From Azadirachta indica (taxonomy: Eukaryota > Streptophyta > Magnoliopsida > Sapindales > Meliaceae), in contig CM040447.1 in NCBI GenBank assembly GCA_022749755.1, positions 8,020,545-8,084,544 of the forward strand: 64,000 bases of DNA, in the 5' to 3' direction. The position numbers and the translations under genes are program-made. A model generated the notes under the pieces. The model made no database searches. It worked only from the letters and a program-made list of their open reading frames with translations, and was not told the DNA's origin. Shown here piece by piece: positions 27,495 to 43,627 of this stretch (position 1 is the stretch's first letter; the number at the start of each line of letters is the position of its first letter).

Positions 27495-30104
27495 ATGTAT
27501 GGACAAGATCATTTGTTGGGTTTGATCAAATCGGAACCGTCTGACCATTATCATGATCCTCATCGTCCGTTCGTGTTGGGAGGTTTGTTTCTCGATCAAA
27601 CAGTTCCGCCTTCGTTTGTATCGTTAGTTTTCTGTGAGAGTGGTGGTTGTTTTAGTTCGGGAAGTAAAACGCTGTGTTTGGCGAAGCGGTGGTGGCGGCG
27701 TCGGGGGGAAGGATGTGGATTTTTGTCGGTGAGTTTGTCGATGAAAGGAAATGGTGGTGAAGGTTATGTTGGAGAGTCGAGAGAGAGTTGGGAGCAAAAT
27801 GGGAATGGTAAAGGTGGTGAGGAGGAGGAAGAAACGGAGGCGTTTAAGGAGGAGGAGAAGAAGAAGGTAGAAGAGAAGGAATTAGATGCTTTTAATACTA
27901 CCAAGCATTTGTTTGCTGGAGCTGTTTCTGCTGCTGTCTCCAGGTTTTGTTTCTCAAGTTTACTCATTTGCTTTTTACGTTTTTTTTTTTTAAAAATTTG
28001 TTTCAGTTTATTTATTTACTGTTTTTAAATTATTAATGCTACGGTGATTTTTGTTCTCCATTGTTATTTGCATATCAATATCAAATGCAACAGGAAATCA
28101 AAAACAGAAAAAAATGTCCCTTTTGTGTTTTGATAAGACAAAGCTGTCACTTTTTACTGGCGAACTGATATAGTGTTAGATAGTTGTTTTTTCGATTTTT
28201 CCTCTGGAAACAAATTTTTTTTCTTTTTTTGGCTCTGTGAGTAGTAAATAAAGGGCAATTTGAATTTTGGTCCAAAACTCTGTAAAATCTGAGAATTAAA
28301 ACCTTCGGCTGCTGTACTTGAATAACATTTGTACTGTATATGCTTATCATTCAATAATTAAGCTAGACTTCAAGAGTAATTTATGAGTTTTATGGATTGA
28401 GTTTCAAGCAGTTGATCTTTTTGGTTCTAGAGATTCTTGTCCTTATCGGTACTATTCAGTTGGGAGGTATATCTCGTAGATCATCTTTGAATTTACAGGA
28501 GTTGCTTAAGTTTCTATCTAACTTAAATTTCCAAGTATGATTCGTGGATTCTGAATTGACTTATTCATATTGGTAGTATTTGGCACTTACTGTCGATGAA
28601 GAAATTTAAAGAACCCAATCTAACATTGCATATTGTGGTTGTTGGTTATCATTTTAGACTAGTTTACAAGAGAAAAGAGACGTAATTGATTAATATTCTA
28701 CATGCAATTTCTTTTTGGTTTTGTGTGATCAGAACTTTTGTTGCGCCTCTCGAGAGATTGAAGTTAGAATACGTTGTTCGTGGTGAGCAGAAGAACCTTT
28801 TTGAACTTATCAAGACAATTGCAGCTACTCAAGGGCTTAAAGGTTTTTGGAAAGGAAACTTTGTCAATATTCTTCGAACTGCTCCTTTCAAGGCTATCAA
28901 CTTCTATGCATATGATACATACAGGAATCAATTGTTGAAATTGTCCGGGAATGAGGAAAGCACGAACTTTGAGCGGTTTGTTGCTGGTGCTGCAGCCGGA
29001 ATAACTGCAACCTTGCTTTGCTTACCAATGGACACGGTAGCTCCCAATTTTTGGATCAATTCTATCTTGTTCTATTTTCTTTCTTTTGTTCATCATGAAA
29101 ATGAATCGCATAAGATGTTGGTTCTGTTACCATTTTGATTACTAAATTCTTAAATTCCTTTGTTTTGAAATTTTGTTTATTTCATACAAGATGTTAAATA
29201 TTGCAGATAAGAACGGTTATGGTGGCTCCTGGTGGTGAAGCATTGGGTGGTCTAATTGGTGCTTTCCGTCACATGATCCAAACTGAAGGGTTCCTTTCTC
29301 TATACAAGGGTTTGGTACCCTCAATCGTAAGCATGGCCCCTTCCGGCGCAGTTTTTTATGGCGTCTATGATATACTGAAGTCAGCGTATCTTCATTCACC
29401 GGAAGGTAGGACGAGACTCGAAAATATGAAACAAGGTCAGGAATTGAATGCACTGGAACAGCTGGAGCTGGGTCCAGTTAGAACACTGCTATATGGAGCA
29501 ATCGCTGGCGCTTGTTCTGAAGCTGCTACGTATCCCTTTGAAGTTGTGAGAAGACAACTTCAAATGCAAGTCCGTGCAACAAAGTTAAGTGCAATGGCAA
29601 CTTGTGTCAAGATAGTTGAGCAAGGAGGGGTTCCCGCTATGTATGCCGGATTAGTTCCCAGCTTATTGCAGGTCTGATCTTATATTTTTATATTGTGATT
29701 TCTCTATTCTGTTTTTCTCCCATTTTTAAGCTTCTGGTTTTTTGTCCATCAAAATCCCAAAATTTACTAATGGCATTGTCCCATTTTGTGCTATGGTTTG
29801 GGGAATTAATCAAAAGTATAACCAAGTACGTTTCATGTTTCAGCTCCCCGAGCCCAACAGATGTCTCGATTCTTCATTTCATGTGAATTTCAAACTCACT
29901 TGAGATGTTGCCTTTTCAATTGATTTGTACAGATTGGATCCAAAATAATTCTGAAAAAGAAATCTTCATAGGTTCTACTGCATTAAGTTTTTCAATCCCA
30001 ACTTGTCATAACTTGAACGTTCTCTGATCCTGCAGGTTTTACCATCGGCAGCCATAAGTTACTTTGTATACGAGTTCATGAAGATAGTTCTGAAAGTAGA
30101 ATAA
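27495..30104 (+). CDS. BTL3: Mitochondrial carrier, BTL3-type adenine nucleotide transporter
   Basis: Four exons join in frame: 27495-27943, 28733-29036, 29207-29671 and 30036-30104, giving 428 residues, the same length I recall for Arabidopsis BTL3 (At5g64970). The first 130 residues are a low-complexity, Gly- and Glu-rich N-terminal extension. Three mitochondrial carrier repeats follow, each with a PX[DE]XX[KR]-type signature: APLERLKLEY, LPMDTIRTVM and YPFEVVRRQL, and the matching GxxxG-type second halves (GFWKGNFVNILR, LYKGLVPSIVS, MYAGLVPSLLQ). The family sits in the mitochondrial inner membrane, and the BTL group is assigned to adenine nucleotide exchange by similarity to Brittle-1. The substrate here is inferred. 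The start codon is the first ATG of a frame that continues into the carrier. Confidence 0.92.
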
Positions 30105-31089
30105 ACATAGATATACTTGATCACGTCAATGAAAACACCGAGGAGCACAACAAGGTTGAGGCTGAGAACCTGGTCTATTAAGCACAAGAGAGAACTAAAT
30201 GTTTTGATTGCAACTTGTTGGGACAAAGTTGGAATTGTTTGCACTTAAAATAATTTTCTGACACAAATGATGGATGGATAACGTCCCTTCATCTTCTCTT
30301 AGCCTCTCCCGGGCCCGGCCTTTGTTATATTTCAAGGAGAAATAGATTTTATTTTAGCAAAATTCTGATATCAGTAGCCAAAGTTTGGGTATGCATGTGT
30401 AGCAGCCATTCCTTGGAACTATTGTTTTATTGCCATTTTTCTTTCCCCCTCTTATGTTTTAGACAATTTTGAGCTTTATCAATTATGAATAAAATAAAAA
30501 CTAATAGCGTTTTGTAACCTTTTTTTTTTTAATCTATATGCTAATTTATGCAGACAAATCTAAATTATTGTCATATATATAAGAAAGTAATAATAGGACT
30601 GAGCATTGTTGCTAATAGGAGAGAATTTGGAAAAAATGGTCAAATCTTAGAAATGGACAACGTTTTGCAAAAATTATGCACAAGCTACCGCCTCAAGCTC
30701 AAAATGTCCTGCATGTTACATCACTCGTTTTTTTAAACTTCTTTCCTCCTGCTTAACCTACTGAATAAAACAACTAGCCAGAGGAATATGGAGAAGAGAA
30801 ACTGCAACTTTTCATTGATAAATAACATGTAAATATGCTCAATAGACATGTACGGACTACAAAATTGACTAATAATCTGTACATTTGAAGCAAAAGTAGA
30901 TTTGTGGTTCAAACTCACCCATAATTTATCAATATGCTTACCCATGAAACTTGATTAATCATATATATAAGCTAATAAACAACATTTAAGCCAACACCAT
31001 GACATACAAATTTCTAAACTGAGGTTAAAAGGATCCTCATACTATTCAGTTACCATATCTGCATGATTTCAAGCAGTTCATTATGTTCC
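30105..31089. other. Convergent spacer BTL3/CDKC
   Basis: 3' flanks of both genes. No further gene is supported. Short frames at 30548-30945 have no recognisable content. Confidence 0.5.
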
Positions 31090-35512
<4,423 letters not shown>

Positions 35513-37382
35513 CTCTGTTTCTGTCACTGGTTGTGATTTTTTTTTTTTTTTTAATTTCGGTGCTGCTCTCCCTTGACCGGGTTATCGTCACTACCATATA
35601 TATATATATATATTTTAAACTTTTACATAAATACTACAAGTTATATGTATTTTATTAAAAAAAATCATTATATATATATTTTTGAGAGAATGTCGACATT
35701 CTATTTTTTAACTTAATATTTTATTATTTTTTTATATTTTTTAAATATTTTATTATTCTTTTAATTTTTATTTTTTTAATTTTACCTTTCAATTTTATTA
35801 ATTTATAAAATAATAAAATTAAAAATATTTACAATAATAAAGAACACAATTAAAATTTAAGAGAATGATAAAATAATAGAAAAAAAATATAAGAGAATAA
35901 TAAATTACAAACTTAAAAAGTAAAGAGTAATAAGTATTTTTTCTATTTTTTTATTTCGAGGTACAAATACTCACGAACATTACACAATTTTTATTTTTTT
36001 TGTTTGAGGTTTTAATTAGAAATTATATAAATTGGAATGATTTTATTTTTAATAGATTTTATTAGTATAGAAAAAATCTTCTAATAATTTTTAAGTGAGT
36101 TTATTTATATACAAAAGTTTATTATCATTATTAATATTTTAATAAAAATTTTATTACAAAAATATGATTTATTATTAAGGATAATTTAATTTAAAGTAAA
36201 TAAAATAATTTAGGCAATAAAATGGATTCCATGTAATGGGAGTCCTATCCAGAGTAGGAACAAATTTCTTTACCAGTCAAAATCCTGTCTTCTGGCCACT
36301 TAAACTAACCCCAGTGGTTCTCTTTGCACTCATTTAATATACAATTATCTATCTTAAATTTACTTATATAAATATTTATATACTCAAAGTTTATTATCAT
36401 TGAATTTTTTGTTTTTGAATGTCAATCAATTTAAAGATTTTTATTTTAAATAAAAAAGGGATTGACAAACATTTTTATGGGTGTCTCGCAGAAATATAAG
36501 ATATTTGATGGACATTTACAAGAGAATATAGTGTTAAAGTTGATCTTTTAAATTAATCAAATGAATATATAAATGAGTAAACGTGTATTTAAAACTTTCA
36601 ACATTTAAAAGTGTGTGAAGGTAAAAAATTGATGGTTTGTAGAGAAAATGTGTATTCAAAACTAGTTAGTTTATTTAATAACCTTTTAGTTATATGGTAA
36701 AAATTGATTTTCAGACGTTATTTTAATGAGTGCACCGAATAAAAAAGTGGGAGTGTGCAAAGTAAAGGGTGCATAAGGCAACAAAAAAATGAATGGGTGC
36801 ATGAAGTAATAAAAAAATAAGAAAATAGGGTAAGGGTGTGTAAAGTAGGGAAAAGTTTTAAAATTTTGCCTATAAGCGTGGCTAAAGTAGAAATCGTTTT
36901 TTTAAAAATTTACTGTACACATGTTTAGAGTAAAACGATGTTTAAGACTATTTTAACATTACAATGGTTAGGGCGTCTGAAGTAAATTTATTATATATAT
37001 GTTTTAAATTTACAAGGGTGTGTAAAGGAAGAATTAGATTTTTGATCACATTAGTGTACCACGTAAAAGATAATATTTTAATAGTTTCCAAAGTTTGGGG
37101 TAAAAATTAATTATCAAAATTCACAAAATGAGTGAATAAAGTAAAAGAGTATATATTAATACAACATGCAACGTGAGCATATTAACAAGATGAGGTGGGT
37201 AAATGTTGAATGTGTCAAACGTCAGTGAACCTTCCCAAATCAAAAGAAGAAGAGGACTCAACTGTTAAAATCACCCTTCAGTTCGTCTGTATCAAATGAA
37301 ATCCGCGGTAAACGTTTGGGCTGGTGGGAGACGGAGAGCATAAACATACGAAGAAGAAAGAAAGAAAGAAAAAAAGAGGAAA
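35513..37382. other. Divergent promoters of CDKC and mosaic gene A
   Basis: No gene is supported. Contents: the CDKC promoter and a (TA)n run near 35599-35613, a MITE at about 35684-35944, and from about 36560 to 37050 a set of related phrases of the type gggtgtgtaaagtagg that also occur upstream of mosaic gene B. The last 150 bases match the B promoter region (shared caaaagaagaagagg). Confidence 0.6.
35684..35944. mobile_element. Mutator-like MITE, copy 3 (decayed)
   Basis: Same arm order and phrases as copies at 9392 and 26255: the left end has GAGAGAATG and ttattattttttt, the right end gagtaataagtattttttct. The inverted arms still pair over about 100 bases, but target duplications are no longer clear. 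Confidence 0.6.
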
Positions 37383-38030
37383 ATGGGAAGAATTCAAACT
37401 GGGAAGAGAAAAGGTCAATGGACTCCTGAAGAAGATGAAAAACTTACAACCTATATTAAAAAACATGGCGAAGGAAATTGGCAAGCGCTCCCAAAACCTG
37501 CGGGTATATATCACTTTGTTTTCTTTTTCATTTCTCTGTAACCGATGATTTCAATTTGGTAAATTTTGTTGTTTAATTGATTTCTTACAGGTCTTAACAG
37601 AAGCTGGAAGAGCTGTAGATTAAGGTGGATGAATTACTTGCGGCCTGATATCAAGAGAGGAAACTTTTCACCAGAAGAAGAAGAATTGATTGTCCAACTC
37701 CATTCCCTCCTCGGTGACAAGTAATTTACAGGCTTTCTCCAACAGTCATTTGCTATCGTGTATAAATTGGCAGCCCGTATTCGATTCTTACTATTTTGCT
37801 TTTTCAGATGGTCACTGATTGCAGGTCGCCTACCGGGAAGAACTGACAATCAAATCAAGAAATTCTGGCACATTCATCTGAAGAAGAAACTTATTCAGGC
37901 GGGAATTGATCCAGTGACTCATCAAAAATTCTCACAAGGACGAACTGACAACAATGAAATCAAGAGTTTCAATAGCCTTGGTGAACGGAAGGGGTTTCCG
38001 AGTCACCAACCAATCCAAGGGGAGTTGCAG
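37383..38030 (+). CDS. R2R3-MYB head of mosaic gene A
   Basis: Three exons (37383-37503, 37591-37720, 37808-38030) with the standard plant R2R3-MYB exon pattern: breaks inside R2 (phase 1) and R3 (phase 2). R2 has tryptophans in [15 protein letters not shown] and [15 protein letters not shown]3 has [39 protein letters not shown] and W in [20 protein letters not shown] after R3 is typical of the MYB superfamily. The conserved first cysteine of R2 (normally RCGKSC) is Ser here (NRSWKSC). The last 21 codons, NSLGERKGF to GELQ, align with the end of a CAMTA linker exon, so the MYB/CAMTA join is inside this exon. If the next intron is retained, the frame stops at 38166-38168, so a stand-alone MYB is also possible. 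Confidence 0.85.
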
Positions 38031-41000
38031 GTATGGAGATGGAGCAATATAACTTGCGTGGTACTATATTATTGGCATCAAATGTTTAAATTTCTGTCGC
38101 AGACTTTACTTTCCCATAGCTTCATGGCTTGCTTCATAGAAATAACTAATGAACTTAGGGTGTTTTAGTAAAAGTTTGTATTTAGGTTATTGCTCATTTA
38201 AACCTAATTTTTCCATTTGAATTATCTTTTGCGATAATGTTTTGGGATTCTATTTTCGGAATTTTGTTTCTTATTTCCCTCTGATGACAACAGGAATAGG
38301 TGTTTTGGGTGGAAAGTTATTCCAGCTCTGATAGTGCATAGCAGGTTAAGTATGTATGTGTAGTACCTTCGAGGATGGAGAAATCAGCTGTCTTTTATCT
38401 AAACTCTGTTAGCACATTATTATTATTATTCAAGACCTGTCTTAATTTTGATGCTGGGAAATTGTTAGGAATTACTGCATTTAGCGTGAGTTTGGTAGTG
38501 CTAATAAGCGCTTCATAAGTGTTAATTAGCACTTATAAAATGTTAAATCATGTTTGAGGTAAATTTCGATAAAAGTGTTTATTGAAAAAATTGTAGCACT
38601 TGAAATGATTATTTGATTAGAAAAAATTTAGTGTTTTCTCAAATTAGCACTTCAAGTGCTTAAAAGAGTAGCACTTGTACGGTTAATGAAAATTTAAAAA
38701 TTACATTTCTCAAATATTTAATTTTTTGGGTTAAATAGATTTTAATTTAGATGATTATATATATAAATAAATGATGGATTATATTAGATATTTGGAGATA
38801 TATTATTTGTTATATTTTTTCTTTCTAGATGAATAATTAATATTATTAAAATTGTAGTTATTTTTATAACAAAAATAAATATTTTTATTTTTTTTTAATT
38901 ATTGAAGTTCTAGTTATTTTCATAACAAATTTTTTATTCAATTTTTTAGAAATGTTATAAAACAAAAATGTTATATATACATACATATATATATATGTAA
39001 TATTTGTTTTCATTAAAAACATTGCTATATGGATATATTACTTACTTTGATATATGTCTATTTTAGTAATTTGTTAATATAAAAGTACTTTTTAGTTACA
39101 CCTCCAAACAACTAATTTAACACTAATAAGTACTTTTAAAGATTATTAACCAAACGCTTAAATGTTTTTTCAAAAACTGTTAAAAGAAAAAGTGCTAAAA
39201 AATATAAACACTAATTATTTTAGTAGTTATTTTTTAGCACTGCCAAACTGAACATTATTGTATTAGAATTTTAGCTAGAAAAGTTCTACAAGCCAACAAA
39301 TGTCTTTTACATGTCAGTATTCCAGCACTTGTACATAATTTCTCATTATTGCTTTCATTGTTATAAATTAATATTCAAGGATGGCTTACTTGTACATACT
39401 TCATTCTTGTAATATGTTAAACATTGTGATAACTTCACATCAATATACTTTTCATTAGTTAATTTGCTGGTTGCTGACACTTTATTTTGACAATTTGGGT
39501 GATAAATGATTTAATATGGTCTCAATGCAATTCATAAATTTTATATGTTAATTTTCAGCAGCAACTTATTTTAAATTCAATTATTTTTGTTTAGACTGTT
39601 CTTTTCCTTGTAAACAGACATTTGAAGATGATTCTTTACATTTATCCAACTTCCCCACGGATCAGAAGTTGTATTCAGATTCCACACATAATCTTTTTTC
39701 AACAGAACATCATGATGCATCTGTGCATGCTGCTGCTGCGGTACGAATACAAAATAAGTTCCTTAGTTGGAAGGGCAGAAAAGATTTCTTGATAATCCGG
39801 CAGCAAATTGTCAAAATTCAGGTTCATCTCAATTTTTGTTCTTTTTATTATCTCCCTCCCTTTATGAAATCAACCACTTGAAATCTAACTCATACTTTTT
39901 CTAAATGGAAGGCGCATGTAAGAGGTCATCAAGTGAGGAAAAACTATAAGAAGATAGTACAGTCTTTAGGAATTTTAGAGAAGTTTATCTGGCGTTGGAG
40001 GCGAACAGGAAGCAGTTTGCATGGACTTAAGTCAGAAGAACTCTCCAGGGGTGGTTTCAACACGTTAGATGCATCCTCGAAGGAGGATGACTTTGACTTC
40101 CTGAAAGAAGGCAGAAAGCAGAAAGAAGAAATGTTGCAGAAGGCCCCTGCCCGAGTGAAGTCCGTGGTTCAGAATCCTGAGGCAAGAACTCATTACCATA
40201 GGCTGCTGAACATTGTCAACGAGATCCAAGGAACAAAGGTAAATGGATTGGTGGATGAGCCCTTGATAACCATGATTCCTAGTCTTGGATGTATATTTTG
40301 GGAGTATCAAAAAGAATGTTTTAGCTCAGCTCAATTAAACATAAATTCCTAGCTCTGCCACTGTATGGAGTGTTACAAGTTGTTTGGTACATATTATTGA
40401 GATCATATGTTTAATTTCTGGGATCACAGACTTCACTTTGCAGTAGTTTTATGGCTGGTAGAAAGTCTGGAAAATTCTTTCTTCTTGCAAATTGCTCATG
40501 AACTTAGGGTGTTCTAACTGAAGTCTACTTAGGTTATTGCTGTTGCAAATTAATTTTATCATGTAAATTTGTTATACAGTAGTGTTTTGGGATTCTATTT
40601 TGGAATTATGTTTCCTATTTCTCATTGACTACGAGAAGAATTATAATTTGGTTGAAAACTTAAACCTTGATGTCCAGCTGTGGAAGGAAATCTTGGAAGA
40701 TTGTGCTCCAGGAGTTGAATCTCAGCATTTTCATCCACCATTTTCCTCAACTCAGCCTGACACTCTGGGAAACATTCCTAAACAAGCACCTGAAACACTG
40801 GGAGAGCTTTCTACCAACAGCTTTGGTGAATGGAAGGAGTTTGTATTGAACCTACCGATCCACGGGGAGGAGTTGCAGGTATGGAAATGTACAAATTGGT
40901 GGTATATATTATTGGCATCAAATGTTTAAATTTCTGAGATCACAATCTTTTCTTTCCCACAATTTCCTGGTTGGTAGAAAGTCCAGAAAATTCTTGCTTC

Positions 41001-43596
41001 ATACAAATTACTCATGAATCTAGGGTGTTTTAACTGAAGTCTTTAGTTAGGATATTGATGTTGACACCTAATTTTACCATTTAAATCTTTTGTATGAATG
41101 TTTTTTTGGATTCTATTTTTGGAATTACATTTCCAATTTCTTATGCATAATCTCTCATATATTTGGATTATTCGGTGGTCTCTACTCTTTCATTGTTAGT
41201 TTCTAAGAACTGCAGTTTTGTTTTCTGTAATTCCACACTTGAAAACAAGTCCAGTATTTGCAGGGCACAACTTCAACACAATTTGCTGATGTTGCGTCAG
41301 AAAGCTTAATGGATTACACCAATGAATTTTCTGAGGACGAGGTGAAACTTGTTTCAATTCAATGTTGAATGAATATTTAATTTTTCTTTTATTTACTAAC
41401 CAAAAATTATTTTATATTTAGATATTTAAGGGCAAAGAAGAGTTAATTGAATACACTCGTGAAATCGGTAGGAAAAAGGGTTTTGTGATTGTGACCAAGA
41501 GATCAGATTCTGGTAATGGTGCTCAAAGAGCAAGAATTACTTTTTGTTGTGAAAGAGGTGGACGGTACAGAAACACAGGAAAAGATAAAGGGGAAAAAGA
41601 AGAAACTACCAACACAAAAAAGTGTGCATGTCCTTTTGAATTAAAGGGCTATAAGTTGAATAAGTTGAGTAGTGATGATAATTGGATGTTAAAAGTGAAA
41701 TGTGGAGTGCATAATCACCCAATCACAGAACCTCGTGAAGGACGTTCTTGTATGGGAAGCTTGACAAAAAAGGAGAGACTGTTGGTAGAAGATATGTTCA
41801 AGAGTAAAATATGTACAAAAGACATTTTAAATACTTTGAAAAACAGAGATGTTAATAATGTTTCAAGAAGGAAACATATTTATAATGCACGCCAAAAGTT
41901 CAGGGTGAAAGAGAGGCATAAGGTGAAAGAGATGGGTGTGAGTTCAAACAACCCACTTAATTCCAATTCATTTAACAATTTCTTTCCTGCTGGGTTACAA
42001 CGGTACATTGATCACTGTAAAGATGTGGAAGCTGATGGTAATTGTGGGTTTAGAGCAATATCTGATTTGGTAGGTTTTGGTGAGAATGAATGGTTGCGAG
42101 TGAGAAAAGATCTTTTAACTGAGTTGAAATCAAATTTACAGGATTATAGGCGTCTGTATGGGAGCGATGAAAGAGTTAAGGAGTTGATTGAAGCTTTATC
42201 AAATATTGAGAGTCATCCAAGTTTGGATGGATGGATGACTATGCCAGATATGGGGCATCTTATTGCATCGGCCTATAATGTTGTGTTGTTTCACTTATCA
42301 ATGCAACAATGTCTCACCTTTCTTCCTCTTAGGTCAGTGCCGGTGCCTACAGATTCTCATAAAGAAATTGCTATTGGTTTCGTAAATAACAATCATTTTG
42401 TAGAGGTATAATCTTCTTTTCTTCTTCAGTTCTTATAATGTTTCCAAATTATACTAGATTTGCTAATGACAAATAATTTTATGCAGGTGTTCTTATTACC
42501 AGGTCATCCTGTTCCTCCTATAGCAACCAGTTGGTATAAATTTCGCCACTCCTGCGCCAAGGAATGGGAAAATGTATATATTTCTCACATACAACGTTTT
42601 AAAGAAATCATTGGTAACAATGTCGCTACCAATGAAATAATCGATATTGATAACAATTCCTTTTATGATGAGCCTGATGAGCTTGTGCATGCTGCTGCAA
42701 CACGAATACAAAACAAGTTCCGCAGTTGGAAGGGTAGGAAAGATTTCTTGACAATCCGCCAGCAAATTGTTAAAATTCAGGTTCATTTCTTGTTCTCCTG
42801 GTTTCCTGACTCCTTGAATTTTCTTTTTTAAGCATTTATCTTCTTCATATCTTTATTTTATCAACCTTTTTCCCTTGACTAAATCAACTTCTTGAGTTTT
42901 AACTTGATACCTTTATGAATGAAAGGCATATGTAAGAGGCCACGGAGTGAGGTGTTACTACAAGGAAAAGTCCGGTAGAATTTTGGATAAGGATATGTTG
43001 CATTGGAGACAAAAAGGCAGCTGTAGTGCAAACTCTTGCTCCCCGTCAAGTTCCCACACCTTTTCTCAAGGGTCGATGAGTATTGAGCAGCAACCAATTC
43101 ACTTAATTGAGAGAATAGATCGTCTTATCACTCGAGTCCGCCAAATCCAAAGCCGAATCCAAAGCCTAATCAATCCCCAACAACAGAAGGAACAAACTGC
43201 TCTTCTTAGTAAAAGATCATCTGTACAAAGGCAGAGCCAAATCATCAACTCTCTAAGCCCAAAAGTTATTCCAATGAAACATGTCAATGCTCAACCAAAG
43301 CCAACAAAGCTTTACAGAGGAGTTAGGCCAGGCAATTCGGGCAAATGGTTGGCAGAAATCACACTTCCTTGGAACAGAAGAACACGATGTCCGCTAGGTA
43401 CTTTTAATACAGCTGAGGAGGCTGCTTTGGCTTATGACAGAGCTGCTTATCGGCTAAGAAGAGAATCTGCCAGTCTCAGTTGCTGTGAAGAAACAGAAAA
43501 AGAGCCAGTTTTTACACAGAGTGGTGGAAATATGAAGCTTGATAATTATGAATCGGAGAGTGAATATTCTGACAGTGAGGTGGAGAATAATTCATC

Positions 43597-43627
<31 letters not shown>

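Noticed and set aside
27764..27967. Antisense frame rich in Ser over BTL3 exon 1
   Set aside because: Shadow of the Glu/Gly-rich N-terminal extension.
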